Shown here: positions 55,092 through 64,000 of the stretch, piece after piece | Numbering within the stretch: the stretch's first letter is position 1 | Layout of the letters: every line of letters starts with the position of its first letter | DNA from: Duganella sp. 1411 | GTDB lineage: Bacteria; Pseudomonadota; Gammaproteobacteria; Burkholderiales; Burkholderiaceae_D | Assembly: GCF_017833525.1 (NCBI RefSeq) | Contig: NZ_JAFICD010000001.1 | Coordinates: 1,922,001-1,986,000 of the forward strand | DNA length: 64,000 nucleotides | Direction: 5' to 3' | Translations under genes and position numbers: made by a program | The notes under the pieces: generated by a model | Databases searched by the model: none | What the model was told of the DNA's origin: nothing | Seen by the model: only the letters and a program-made list of their open reading frames with translations

Positions 55092-55119
55092 ATTATAGAG
55101 TATCTGTGCCGCCTGTCAA
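55092..55119 (-). promoter_or_regulatory. Consensus sigma-70 promoter of the tRNA array
   Basis: On the minus strand TTGACA (55119-55114) is separated by 16 bp from TATAAT (55097-55092). Both hexamers are exact consensus. The first tRNA-Gly begins 26 bp downstream, as expected for a stable-RNA promoter. It lies in the 175-bp gap after pgsA. Confidence 0.9.
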
Positions 55120-55194
55120 TGGCAAAAACTTTGCCGAATGAAAAAGATTAAATATTGTTTATTCCGTTCTTGAACTCGCACGGCGCAGACCACC

Positions 55195-55223
55195 GGGGTC
55201 GTACCCGTACGGGGTACGACCCC
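55195..55223 (-). terminator. Hairpin after pgsA
   Basis: The 12-bp stem GGGGTCGTACCC / GGGTACGACCCC with a five-base loop lies 18 bp after the pgsA stop on the minus strand. No T-run follows, so it may be an RNA-stabilising or Rho-linked end rather than a classic terminator. Confidence 0.55.
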
Positions 55224-55240
55224 TCTGTCGCCTTGCGGGT

Positions 55241-55825
55241 TTATTGCAGCGTGCCGGCTTTTTCCTTGATCAGCGGCCACGCCAGGCGCAGGTAGTAGAA
55301 CATCGACCACACCGTCAGCACGGCGGCGATCTCCAGCAGGCGGGCGCCCCAGAACTGCGTGTCGATGGCGGCGAACAGCACGTCGTGGTACAGCAGCAGC
55401 GGGATGGCGGTCATTTGCGCGGTGGTCTTGATCTTGCCCAGCGAGCTGACGGCGACCGATTTGGAGGCGCCGATTTGCGCCATCCATTCGCGCAGCGCCG
55501 AGATGGCGATCTCGCGGCCGATGATCACGAACGACAGCACGGCGTTGGCGCGGTCCAGCTGCACCAGCACCAGCAAGGCCCCCGCCACCATCAACTTGTC
55601 GGCCACCGGGTCGAGGAAGGCGCCGAAGGCCGAGGTCTGGTTCCAGCGGCGCGCCAGGAAACCGTCGAACCAGTCGGTGACGGCGGCGACGATGAACACC
55701 AGCGTGGCCGCCAGGTTCTGATCCGCCACCGGCAACATCGTCGTCGGCAGGTAGTAGACCCCCACCACCAGCGGAATCAGCGCGACGCGCAACCAGGTTA
55801 ACAGTATCGGTATATTGAAAGGCAT
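55241..55825 (-). CDS. pgsA: CDP-diacylglycerol-glycerol-3-phosphate 3-phosphatidyltransferase
   Basis: The 194-residue inner-membrane enzyme makes phosphatidylglycerol phosphate from CDP-diacylglycerol and glycerol-3-phosphate. The CDP-alcohol phosphotransferase motif DWFDGFLARRWNQTSAFGAFLDPVADK (written here only as key residues D-D-G-A-R-G-D-D) is complete in the second helix region, and about five membrane helices are seen. The start at 55825 gives the conserved MPFNIPILLTWLR N-terminus. It follows uvrC by 102 bp in the same direction, the usual order in betaproteobacteria. Confidence 0.95.
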   Translation of the reverse strand: MPFNIPILLTWLRVALIPLVVGVYYLPTTMLPVADQNLAATLVFIVAAVTDWFDGFLARRWNQTSAFGAFLDPVADKLMVAGALLVLVQLDRANAVLSFVIIGREIAISALREWMAQIGASKSVAVSSLGKIKTTAQMTAIPLLLYHDVLFAAIDTQFWGARLLEIAAVLTVWSMFYYLRLAWPLIKEKAGTLQ

Positions 55826-55927
55826 AGGCTTGAATGAAGGTGCGGCTGTGAATATTCTGTTACGCGCCGCTAGTCTACCTTGCCGCCGCACATTAAACCA
55901 GCACGTTTGCCGCAGCCCTCCCCGCCG

Positions 55928-57802
55928 CTAATGCAGCTGGCGGTAGATTTCCTCGGCCAACGCGCTGGAGATGCCTTCGACCTGCTTCAAGTCCTCGACG
56001 CTGGCGTTGACCACGCCGCGCAAGCCGCCGAAGCGCGCCAGCAGGCGTTGGCGGCGCTTGGCGCCGATGCCCTCGATCTCCTCCAGCCGCGAGGTCTGGC
56101 GCGTCTTGGCGCGCTTGGCGCGCATGCCGGTGATGGCGAAGCGGTGCGCCTCGTCGCGGATCAAGGCCACCAGCATCAGCGCCGCCGATTCCTTGCCCAG
56201 CTCCTGCGGCGCGCGGCCGTCGACGAACATCAGGGTCTCCAGGCCGACGCGGCGCCCCTCCCCCTTGGCCACGCCGACGATCAGGCTGATATCGAGCCCC
56301 AGTTCGGCGAACACCTGACGCGCCATTTCGATCTGGCCCTTGCCGCCGTCGATCAGCACCACGTCCGGCATGACGCCGTCGCCGTTGGCCACCTTCTCGT
56401 AGCGGCGGAACAGCACCTGCCGCATCGCCGCGTAATCGTCGCCCGGCGTGATGTCGTTGATGTTGTAGCGGCGGTATTCGCCGTTCTGCATCTGGTGGTG
56501 GTGGAACACCACGCACGAGGCCTGCGTCGCCTCGCCCTGCGTATGCGAGATGTCGAAGCACTCGATGCGCAGCTGGTCGATGTCCTCCGGCTCGAGCGCC
56601 AGCGCCTCGACCAGCGCGCGCGTGCGCGACTGCTGCGAGCCCTGCTCCGACAGCAGCCGCGCCAGCGAGATCTCGGCGCCCTTCTGCGCCAGCTCCAGCC
56701 ATTTACGGCGCTGATCCTGCGGCTGGAAGATCAGGTTGATGCGGTGGCCGCACTGCTCCTGCAGCGCCACCATCAAGGCCGGCTGGTCGAATTCGATATT
56801 CAGGATCAGGGTGCCGGGGATGAATTTCTCGGTGTAGTGCTGCACCAGGAAGGCGGCCAGCACCTCCACCTCGATCGGGTCCTCGGCGATGGCGGCGGCG
56901 TCGCCGATATGGTTGGGGAAGTAGGCGCGGTCGCCCAGGTGGCGGCCGCCGCGCACCATCGCCAGGTTGACGCAGGCGCGCCCGCCCTGCACCAGCACGG
57001 CGATGATGTCGACGTCGGCGTCGCCGGTGGTCTCCATGCTTTGCTGGTGCAGCACGCGCGACAGCGACTGGATCTGGTTGCGCACCGATGCCGCCTGTTC
57101 GAATTTGAGGTCGGCGGCGTAGGCGTGCATTTTCCTTTCCAGGTCCTCCATCACTTCGCTCTGGCGTCCGCGCAGGAAGCGGGCGGCGTTTTCGACGTCG
57201 AGTTTGTAGTCTTCCTTGCTGATCAAGTCGACGCACGGCCCGCTGCAGCGGCCGATCTGGTGCAGCAGGCAGGGGCGCGTGCGGTTCGAGTAGACGCTGT
57301 CCTCGCAGGTGCGGATCAGGAACACCTTCTGCAGGATCTGCATCGACTCCTTGACCGCCCAGGAGCTGGGGAATGGGCCGAAATACTGGTTCTTCTTGTC
57401 GACGGCGCCGCGGTAGTAGACCATGCGCGGCGAGTCGCCGCCGGTGATCTTCAGGTACGGGTACGATTTATCGTCGCGGAACAGGATGTTGAAGCGCGGC
57501 GCCAGCGCCTTGATCAGGTTATTTTCAAGGATCAACGCCTCGGCCTCGCTGTGCGTGACCGTGGTTTCGAGCCGGGCGATGCGCTCGACCATCATGGCGA
57601 TGCGCGGGCTGGCGATGTTCTTCTGGAAGTAGCTCGAGACGCGTTTCTTCAGGTCGCGCGCCTTGCCGACGTAGAGGACCTTGTCCTCGGCGTCGAAGTA
57701 GCGGTACACGCCCGGCAGGTTGGGCAGCTTGGCCACGGTGGCCAGCACTTGTTCGCGCGGGTCGGGCGCGGGTGCCGTTACGGTTGTTGCGACTTCATTC
57801 AT
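55928..57802 (-). CDS. uvrC: Excinuclease ABC subunit C
   Basis: The 624-residue nuclease makes both cuts around UV-type DNA lesions in the UvrABC complex. It has the GIY-YIG domain ([27 protein letters not shown], about 28-55), a Cys cluster ([21 protein letters not shown]), the UVR motif ([20 protein letters not shown]), the RNase H-like domain ([20 protein letters not shown]) and C-terminal HhH motifs ([19 protein letters not shown]). Length is normal. It reads toward pgsA. Confidence 0.97.
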   Translation of the reverse strand: MNEVATTVTAPAPDPREQVLATVAKLPNLPGVYRYFDAEDKVLYVGKARDLKKRVSSYFQKNIASPRIAMMVERIARLETTVTHSEAEALILENNLIKALAPRFNILFRDDKSYPYLKITGGDSPRMVYYRGAVDKKNQYFGPFPSSWAVKESMQILQKVFLIRTCEDSVYSNRTRPCLLHQIGRCSGPCVDLISKEDYKLDVENAARFLRGRQSEVMEDLERKMHAYAADLKFEQAASVRNQIQSLSRVLHQQSMETTGDADVDIIAVLVQGGRACVNLAMVRGGRHLGDRAYFPNHIGDAAAIAEDPIEVEVLAAFLVQHYTEKFIPGTLILNIEFDQPALMVALQEQCGHRINLIFQPQDQRRKWLELAQKGAEISLARLLSEQGSQQSRTRALVEALALEPEDIDQLRIECFDISHTQGEATQASCVVFHHHQMQNGEYRRYNINDITPGDDYAAMRQVLFRRYEKVANGDGVMPDVVLIDGGKGQIEMARQVFAELGLDISLIVGVAKGEGRRVGLETLMFVDGRAPQELGKESAALMLVALIRDEAHRFAITGMRAKRAKTRQTSRLEEIEGIGAKRRQRLLARFGGLRGVVNASVEDLKQVEGISSALAEEIYRQLH

Positions 57803-57840
57803 TGCATGTCTCGGTTAAAAATGCCGCGTCGCCACTTGCC

Positions 57841-57939
57841 CACGTAGGGCGGATTAGGCGGAACGCCGTAATCCGCCATCCGTGAGCCGCCGACGACGCA
57901 CGCATTGGCGGATTACGCTGCGCTAATCCGCCCTACGTG
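57841..57939. repeat. Full copy of the dispersed palindromic repeat between acpS and uvrC
   Basis: This 99-bp copy is the best preserved: CACGTAGGGCGGATTAGGCG at the left and GCTAATCCGCCCTACGTG at the right are nearly perfect inverted repeats, with a central CCGCCGACGACGCACGC. It ends 3 bp before the acpS stop and could act as the transcript end. Confidence 0.92.
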
Positions 57940-57941
57940 TT

Positions 57942-58337
57942 TTAGATGGCCTGCTCGACGATGACGAAGGCGACGGCGTATTCCGCTTCGTCGCTGACCG
58001 TCACCTGTGTCGTCAGCTTATTCTTGTCCATGAATTCTTTCAGTACGCCGCTGCACACGATCATCGGCTTGCCGCTCGGCGCGTTGAGCATCTGCGCCGC
58101 CGGCCACGTCATCGGCATGCGGATACCGAGGCCGATCGCCTTGGCGAAGGCCTCCTTGGCGGCGAAGCGCGTGGCGACGAAGCGGATGCCGCGCACCGGG
58201 TTCTTGGCTTTGCGCGCCAGGTACTTTTCCATCTCCTGCGGCCCCAATATCTTTTTGGCGAAGCGGTCGCCGTGGCGCGCCAGCGCTTCCTCGATGCGGG
58301 GAATCTTGCAGATATCGGTGCCGATGCCGTAAATCAC
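57942..58337 (-). CDS. acpS: Holo-[acyl-carrier-protein] synthase
   Basis: The 131-residue enzyme moves 4'-phosphopantetheine from CoA to acyl carrier protein. Magnesium-binding Asp in [13 protein letters not shown] (residue 8) and Glu in [10 protein letters not shown] (about 61) are present. Its ATG overlaps the pdxJ stop (ATGA), so it is translated with pdxJ. It is the last gene of the lepA-to-acpS operon. Confidence 0.96.
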   Translation of the reverse strand: MIYGIGTDICKIPRIEEALARHGDRFAKKILGPQEMEKYLARKAKNPVRGIRFVATRFAAKEAFAKAIGLGIRMPMTWPAAQMLNAPSGKPMIVCSGVLKEFMDKNKLTTQVTVSDEAEYAVAFVIVEQAI

Positions 58338-59092
58338 CGCGCCCCCAGCCTGGTCGAGACCATGATCGCCTTCATCTCCCGCACGGCGTTTTCCCAGCCG
58401 ACGAACACCGAGTGGGCGACGATGGCGTGGCCGATGTTCAGTTCCGCGATGTCCGGAATGGCGGCGATGGCCTGCACGTTGGTGTAGTGCAGACCGTGGC
58501 CGGCGTTGACCTTCAGGCCCTTGCCGACGCCGAACAGCACGCCGCGCTTGATGCGTTCCAGTTCGGCGGCCTGCTCGGCGCCTTCGGTGTCGGCGTAGCG
58601 CCCGGTGTGCAGTTCGATCACCGGCGCGCCGACGTCGGCGCTGGCGGCGATCTGCGCCTCGTCGGCGTCGATGAACAGGCTGACGCGGATGCCCTCGCCC
58701 TGCAGCTGCTTGACGGCCGCCTGCACCGCCTTGAAGTGGGTGACGACATCGAGTCCGCCCTCGGTGGTGACCTCGGTGCGCTTCTCCGGCACCAGGCAGA
58801 CGTCGGCCGGCTTGATGCGGCAGGCGAAGTCGATCATCTCCTGCGTGACGGCGGCCTCCAGGTTCATGCGCGTGAGCAGTTGCGGCGCCAGCGCGATGAT
58901 GTCGGCGTCCTTGATGTGGCGGCGGTCCTCGCGCAGGTGCAAGGTGATGCAGTCGGCGCCGGCCTGCTCGGCCAGCAGCGCGGCGCGGATCGGGTCCGGA
59001 TACATGGTGCCGCGCGCGTTGCGCAAGGTGGCGACGTGGTCGATGTTCACGCCAAGGTCGATGATGGTGCCGGAGGGATGCAGGTAGCTCAT
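58334..59092 (-). CDS. pdxJ: Pyridoxine 5'-phosphate synthase
   Basis: The 252-residue TIM-barrel enzyme joins 1-deoxyxylulose 5-phosphate and 3-amino-2-oxopropyl phosphate in vitamin B6 synthesis. Motifs: [16 protein letters not shown] (about 13-28), [42 protein letters not shown] and GHGLHYTN. Length and start are typical. It follows recO by 34 bp. Confidence 0.97.
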   Translation of the reverse strand: MSYLHPSGTIIDLGVNIDHVATLRNARGTMYPDPIRAALLAEQAGADCITLHLREDRRHIKDADIIALAPQLLTRMNLEAAVTQEMIDFACRIKPADVCLVPEKRTEVTTEGGLDVVTHFKAVQAAVKQLQGEGIRVSLFIDADEAQIAASADVGAPVIELHTGRYADTEGAEQAAELERIKRGVLFGVGKGLKVNAGHGLHYTNVQAIAAIPDIAELNIGHAIVAHSVFVGWENAVREMKAIMVSTRLGAR

Positions 59093-59126
59093 TTTGTCTT
59101 TTACCGGTTGTGTTTATTCTGTGATT

Positions 59127-60023
59127 TTATAACTGCGACAGGTCGATCAGTATCTGGCGCGTGTTCAGCGGCGCGCCGCCCAGGTGGTGCGCCAGCAGGA
59201 AGCGCATCAGCTGCTTGCTCTGCGATTGCGTGGCGGCGTCCTGGTAGTCCTCGCGCTCCATGTCGAGCAGCGTCTTGCCGCTCACGCGCGGCGACTGGTC
59301 GGCCGCGCGTTCGGGACGCGGGCCGCGCTCCGGATCGACCACGTAGACCACGTCGGCCCGCACCGGCGCGCGCGTGGCGGTGCAGCGCGACAGGTCGGCC
59401 GAGACCCCCGTCTCCCTAAGTAGGGCCCGTTCGAATTTTCGCAAGACGATGGGCGCCGGTTCGTTATGGGCCAGCTGGTTGAGCGTGGCGACGTAGTGGT
59501 CGAACAGGGCCGGATGGGCGTCGTCGCGCGCCAGCAGCTTGACCAGCAATTCATTGAGGTAGAAGCCGCACAGCAGCGCGGTTTTCTCCAGCGGCAGCAT
59601 GCCGCCCACCCATTCGGCGTCGGTCAAGGTGCGCAGTTCGGATTTGCCCACCCAGCTCGACGACAGCGGCTGGAAGGTTTGCAGCACCCCGCGCAGCTGC
59701 GAGTGCGGCCTTTTGGCGCCCTTGGCGATCAGCGCCACGCGGCCGAAGTCGCGCGTGAACAGATCGATGATCAGGCTGGTTTCTTTGTAGGGATAGCTGT
59801 GCAGCACGAAGGCCGGCTGGCCGGCGACCTTGGTGCCGAAGGTGCGCTCGCGCGACGGCGCACGGGGGCGCTTGGCAGGGCTGGCCGGCGTGGCCGGCGT
59901 GGTCGCCACCGCCGGCGGCGTGGTCACCACGGGCACCACGCCACGCTCCGCGCCCGGCGCTGCCGCCGAGGCATCGGCCGTGGTCTCGGCAACATCCCCG
60001 GCGTCGTGCGTGGTGGTGGACAT
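59127..60023 (-). CDS. recO: DNA repair protein RecO with an N-terminal extension
   Basis: RecO helps RecR load RecA at gaps. The OB fold begins near residue 68 ([19 protein letters not shown]), followed by the helical part ([26 protein letters not shown]) and the C-terminal residues [15 protein letters not shown]. Residues 1-65 are a Pro/Ala/Thr-rich extension seen only in some members; it may be real or reflect a later start, although no later ATG precedes the OB fold. It starts 10 bp after era. Confidence 0.95.
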   Translation of the reverse strand: MSTTTHDAGDVAETTADASAAAPGAERGVVPVVTTPPAVATTPATPASPAKRPRAPSRERTFGTKVAGQPAFVLHSYPYKETSLIIDLFTRDFGRVALIAKGAKRPHSQLRGVLQTFQPLSSSWVGKSELRTLTDAEWVGGMLPLEKTALLCGFYLNELLVKLLARDDAHPALFDHYVATLNQLAHNEPAPIVLRKFERALLRETGVSADLSRCTATRAPVRADVVYVVDPERGPRPERAADQSPRVSGKTLLDMEREDYQDAATQSQSKQLMRFLLAHHLGGAPLNTRQILIDLSQL

Positions 60024-60033
60024 CGGTCCTCTG

Positions 60034-60936
60034 TTATTCGTAGCCGTAGGCGCGCAGACCCGCTTCGTTGTCGGCCCAGCCGGATTTGACCTTGACCCAG
60101 ATCTCCAGGTAGACCGGGCCGCCGAACAGCTTTTCCATGTCCAGCCGCGCCTGCGTCGACACTTCCTTCAGGCGCGCGCCCTTGTTGCCGATGATCATGG
60201 ACTTGTGCGTGTCGCGCTCGACCAGGATGGCGGCGAACACGCGGCGCAGGTCGCCCTCCTGCTCGAACTGCTCGATCAGCACCGTGCTGGTGTACGGCAG
60301 CTCGTCGCCGACGAAGCGGAACAGCTTTTCGCGCACGATCTCCGACGCCAGGAACTTCTCGCTGCGGTCGGTGATGTCGTCCGGGCCGAAGATCGGCTGG
60401 TTCTCGGGCAGGAATTTCTTGATCTCTTTTTCCAGCCCGTCGAGCTGGAAGCGCAGCTTGGCCGACACCGGCACGATGGCGGCGAAGTTGAACTTGGCCG
60501 CGACCTGCTGGGCGAACGGCAGCAGCACCGCCTTGTCCTTGACGCGGTCGGCCTTGTTGATCACCAGCACCACCGGCACCTCGGTCGGCAGCAGGTCGAG
60601 CACCTGCTGGTCGGCCGGGCCGAAGGTGCCGGCCTCGATCACGTACAGGATCAGGTCCGACGAGATCAGTGTGTTGGTGACGGTCTTGTTGAGCGTCTTG
60701 TTGAGCGCGTTGGCGTGGCGGGTCTGGAAGCCCGGCGTGTCGACGTAGATGAACTGGGCGTCGTCGTGGGTCTGGATGCCGGTGATGCGGTGGCGCGTGG
60801 TCTGCGCCTTGCGCGAGGTGATGCTGACCTTGGCGCCGATCAGCGTGTTCATCAACGTCGATTTGCCCACGTTGGGGCGGCCGACAATGGCGATATAGCC
60901 ACAACGGAAGTTGGCGGGGGTCGTTTCGGTAGTCAT
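60034..60936 (-). CDS. era: GTPase Era
   Basis: The 300-residue GTPase assists 16S rRNA maturation and 30S assembly. G1 GRPNVGKST (about 17-25), G3 DTPGF, G4 NKAD and the C-terminal KH domain ([27 protein letters not shown]) are all present. Placed directly after rnc with a 60-bp gap, as in most bacteria. Confidence 0.98.
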   Translation of the reverse strand: MTTETTPANFRCGYIAIVGRPNVGKSTLMNTLIGAKVSITSRKAQTTRHRITGIQTHDDAQFIYVDTPGFQTRHANALNKTLNKTVTNTLISSDLILYVIEAGTFGPADQQVLDLLPTEVPVVLVINKADRVKDKAVLLPFAQQVAAKFNFAAIVPVSAKLRFQLDGLEKEIKKFLPENQPIFGPDDITDRSEKFLASEIVREKLFRFVGDELPYTSTVLIEQFEQEGDLRRVFAAILVERDTHKSMIIGNKGARLKEVSTQARLDMEKLFGGPVYLEIWVKVKSGWADNEAGLRAYGYE

Positions 60937-60996
60937 GCTATATCGCTTCAGAGTATGGTGTTGCGCCTAATGTAATACGGAGGTGGCCGCCGCTGC

Positions 60997-61800
60997 CTAT
61001 TTGGTGGCGGCCTTGGCCGGCGCGGCCGACGCTTCGGCGCCGGCCTCGCTTTGCACGGTGGCGATGCCCGCCAGCTTGAGCTGGGCGGCACGCGGCTTGG
61101 CCTTGCGGCCGGCGGCCGGTGTCTTCAGCAGCGCCTGCTCGGCCACTTCCAGCGCCAGCTTGGCGGCGGCCTGCTCGCCGGCGCGGCGGCTGCCGCCGCG
61201 TCCGTAGACCTGGATGCCCAGCTTGGGCACCAGGCATTCGATCTCGAATTCCTGGCTGTGCGCGGCGCCATGGGTGGCCACCACATTGTACAGCGGAAGC
61301 GAAATCTTCTTACTTTGCAGGAATTCCTGCAGCAGGGTCTTGGCGTCCTTGCCCAGGGTTTGCGGGTCGACGGTGTCGAGGATGGGGATGTAGAAGGCGC
61401 GGATCACGTCGCGCGCCGGGTTGAAGCCGCCATCCAAAAAAATGGCGCCTAACAGCGCCTCAAGCGTGTCGGCCAGGATCGATGGACGCCGGAAGCCGCC
61501 CGATTTGAGCTCGCCCTCGCCCAGGCGCAGGAACTGCGACAGCTCCAGCTTTTGGGCGATCTCGTACAGCGACTGCTGCTTGACCAGGTTGGCGCGCAGG
61601 CGCGACAGGTCGCCCTCGTCGATCGCCACGTAACGCTCGTACAGGATGGACGCCACCACGCAGTTGAGCACCGAATCGCCCAGGAATTCCAGTCGTTCAT
61701 TGTGCAAACTGCTGTGGCTACGGTGCGTCAAGGCCTGCTGCAGCAAACCAGCATCCTGGAACGTGTAGCCTAAACGGGTTTGCAATAACTGAAGATTCAT
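60997..61800 (-). CDS. rnc: Ribonuclease III
   Basis: The 267-residue enzyme cuts double-stranded RNA, including rRNA precursors. The signature [12 protein letters not shown] is at 34-45, and a second acidic region at [11 protein letters not shown]. The double-stranded-RNA-binding domain follows (about 155-225). The last 40 residues are an Ala/Lys-rich tail longer than in E. coli RNase III (226 residues). It lies between the DUF4845 gene and era. Confidence 0.97.
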   Translation of the reverse strand: MNLQLLQTRLGYTFQDAGLLQQALTHRSHSSLHNERLEFLGDSVLNCVVASILYERYVAIDEGDLSRLRANLVKQQSLYEIAQKLELSQFLRLGEGELKSGGFRRPSILADTLEALLGAIFLDGGFNPARDVIRAFYIPILDTVDPQTLGKDAKTLLQEFLQSKKISLPLYNVVATHGAAHSQEFEIECLVPKLGIQVYGRGGSRRAGEQAAAKLALEVAEQALLKTPAAGRKAKPRAAQLKLAGIATVQSEAGAEASAAPAKAATK

Positions 61801-61846
61801 TGTCTGTTCGGTTCTGTGTGATGTCGTCTAAACTTGTTTACTCGAC

Positions 61847-62248
61847 TTATTGATCGATTTTCGCCGTCGCGGCCGGCGGGCCGGACTTGGCGGTGGTGCC
61901 CTGGTATTCGAGCAGCAGGCTGGCCGGTCCGACCAGCGGGATTTTCTTTTCGTACGCGAAACTCACTTCCATCTCGCCGTTTTCCTTGCCGATCACCAGA
62001 TCGCGGCCGTTGATCGCGCTGATGTAGCTGGTCGTGGCGCTGGCGTCGAACGCCTTCTGGATCTCGACCACCGAATTGCCGCCGACCGACTTGGCCGTGA
62101 CGATGGCGTTCTGGATCGCCCGGTACTCGGTGTAGGTGGGCACGATCTTCAGTCCCAGCACGCCGATAAAGCCCAGCATGGCCAGTACCACGATCAGCCC
62201 CACCAGCGAAATACCCCGTTGCCTGCCGTGTTGATGAACTAATTGCAT
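61847..62248 (-). CDS. DUF4845 membrane protein
   Basis: The 133-residue protein has a type-IV-pilin-like N-terminal helix (GISLVGLIVVLAMLGFIGVLGLKIVPTYTEY) and a small outer domain (SVVEIQKAFDASATTSYISAINGRDLVI). The family is found between lepB and rnc throughout betaproteobacteria; its role is unknown. Gaps of 35 and 46 bp to its neighbours suggest the same operon. Confidence 0.92.
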   Translation of the reverse strand: MQLVHQHGRQRGISLVGLIVVLAMLGFIGVLGLKIVPTYTEYRAIQNAIVTAKSVGGNSVVEIQKAFDASATTSYISAINGRDLVIGKENGEMEVSFAYEKKIPLVGPASLLLEYQGTTAKSGPPAATAKIDQ

Positions 62249-62283
62249 GTTAATCCCTTTCGGCCGGCCGTGCGCTCACCGGA

Positions 62284-63200
62284 TTATTGGATGCTGCCGA
62301 TGCGGCGCAGGTTACCCAGGTTCATCCAGACAAAGAATGCTTTTCCAACAATGTTCTTGTCGGGAACAAAGCCCCAGTAACGGCTGTCGAGGCTGTTATC
62401 GCGGTTGTCACCCATCATGAAATAGTTGCCTTTCGGAACCACACACGTGAAGCTGTCGTAGGTGTAGGTGCACGACTCGTCCTTCAACGGGAACTGCTGC
62501 ACTTCGGCCGGATTGAAGGTCGGCGCGCGTTCGTTGTTGAGGATGCGGTGGGTCACGCCCGTCAGCGCCTCCTGGTACTGCTTGTTGTAGACCAGGCGCT
62601 CGTCGTCCAGGTAATCGTCCAGCGGGGTGTACTTCACTTCCACGCCGTTGACCGTTAAGCGCTTGTTTTCATACGTGATTTTATCACCCGGCACGCCGAC
62701 CACGCGCTTGATGTAATCCTGGGTCATATCGCGCGGATATTTGAAGACCATCACGTCGCCCCGCTTGGGGTCGTTGATCTGGATGATTTTCTGGTTGAGC
62801 ACCGGCAGGCGGATGCCGTAGGTGAACTTGTTCACCAGGATCAGATCGCCCACCAGCAGGGTCGGCACCATCGACGACGACGGGATCTTGAACGGCTCGT
62901 ACAGGAACGAGCGCAGCACGAACACCAGCGCGATGACCGGGAAGAAGCTGCCCGAGTATTCGATCCACACCGGCTGGCGCAGGATGCCCGCCTCCAGCGC
63001 GGCGCGGTTGCCGTTGTTGTCGAGCTTGATGCCGTCGGCGGTCAGCTTGGCGTTGCGCGCGTCGTACTCGGCCAGCGCGCGGTTGGCGGCGGCGCGGCGC
63101 TGCTTGGCCAGGTAAAACACGTCGAGGCACCAGATCACGCCCGTGATCACCATCAACACGAACAGGATTAATGCGAAGTTACCTAAGATTACTTGCAGGC

Positions 63201-63204
<4 letters not shown>
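62284..63204 (-). CDS. lepB: Signal peptidase I
   Basis: The 306-residue inner-membrane protease removes signal peptides of exported proteins. Two N-terminal helices, the catalytic Ser in [14 protein letters not shown], the Lys in [11 protein letters not shown], and the [14 protein letters not shown] motif are present. Its ATG overlaps the lepA stop (ATGA), so translation is coupled. Confidence 0.97.

Positions 63205-64000
<796 letters not shown>

Overview
The window is high-GC chromosomal DNA from a betaproteobacterium, most likely an Oxalobacteraceae member of the Massilia/Duganella type. Reasons: the right end carries the gene order lepA-lepB-DUF4845-rnc-era-recO-pdxJ-acpS known from Burkholderiales, followed by uvrC-pgsA and a tRNA-Gly/tRNA-Cys array. 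The window also has two PEP-CTERM proteins, a monomeric isocitrate dehydrogenase and a dispersed ~90 bp palindromic repeat. The genus is an inference.

Layout. 0-4.5 kb: end of a ter-type stress cluster (ATP-grasp protein, TerD), a small GT51 transglycosylase, glutathione-dependent formaldehyde dehydrogenase and a divergent GlxA-type regulator. 4.5-9 kb: a curli operon, csgE-csgF-csgG followed by three curlin-repeat proteins. 9-12.3 kb: an overlapping three-gene signalling operon (Crp-like regulator, hybrid PAS histidine kinase, REC-PAS response regulator). 12.5-14.8 kb: monomeric NADP isocitrate dehydrogenase with a clear terminator. 14.8-20.9 kb: a lower-GC accessory stretch with hypothetical genes, a frameshifted integrase, a YdeI/OmpD-associated protein, a PEP-CTERM protein, a NIPSNAP protein and an orphan FitA-type antitoxin. 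20.9-30 kb: a propeller-GGDEF diguanylate cyclase, an amidohydrolase/outer-membrane pair facing a LuxR-type regulator, and a solute-binding protein with an orphan OmpR-type regulator. About 30.1-30.55 kb is a rearrangement scar: shortened parD, truncated parE and a remnant of an SDR gene.

30.5-38.7 kb is a glycan-use locus: GH29 fucosidase, mutarotase-like protein, XylR-type regulator, GH3 glucosidase and a membrane-anchored AraC regulator with a probable sugar-binding outer domain. 38.8-44.3 kb is a metal module: DUF2946, TonB receptor, PepSY membrane protein, Ca2+/H+ antiporter. 44.4-49.5 kb holds the least familiar cluster: a wHTH-nSTAND1-TM-TPR protein, a small partner of unknown function and a convergent wHTH/TolB-like protein. 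49.6-53.3 kb has a PEP-CTERM protein and a large secreted polysaccharide-lyase-like protein preceded by two near-identical LacI-type palindromes. 53.7-54.4 kb is a Phd/PIN toxin-antitoxin pair, and 54.5-64 kb is housekeeping.

The best candidates for something not yet described are the 44.4-49.5 kb STAND/wHTH cluster, the membrane-spanning AraC carbohydrate sensor at 37.4-38.7 kb, and the palindromic repeat family.
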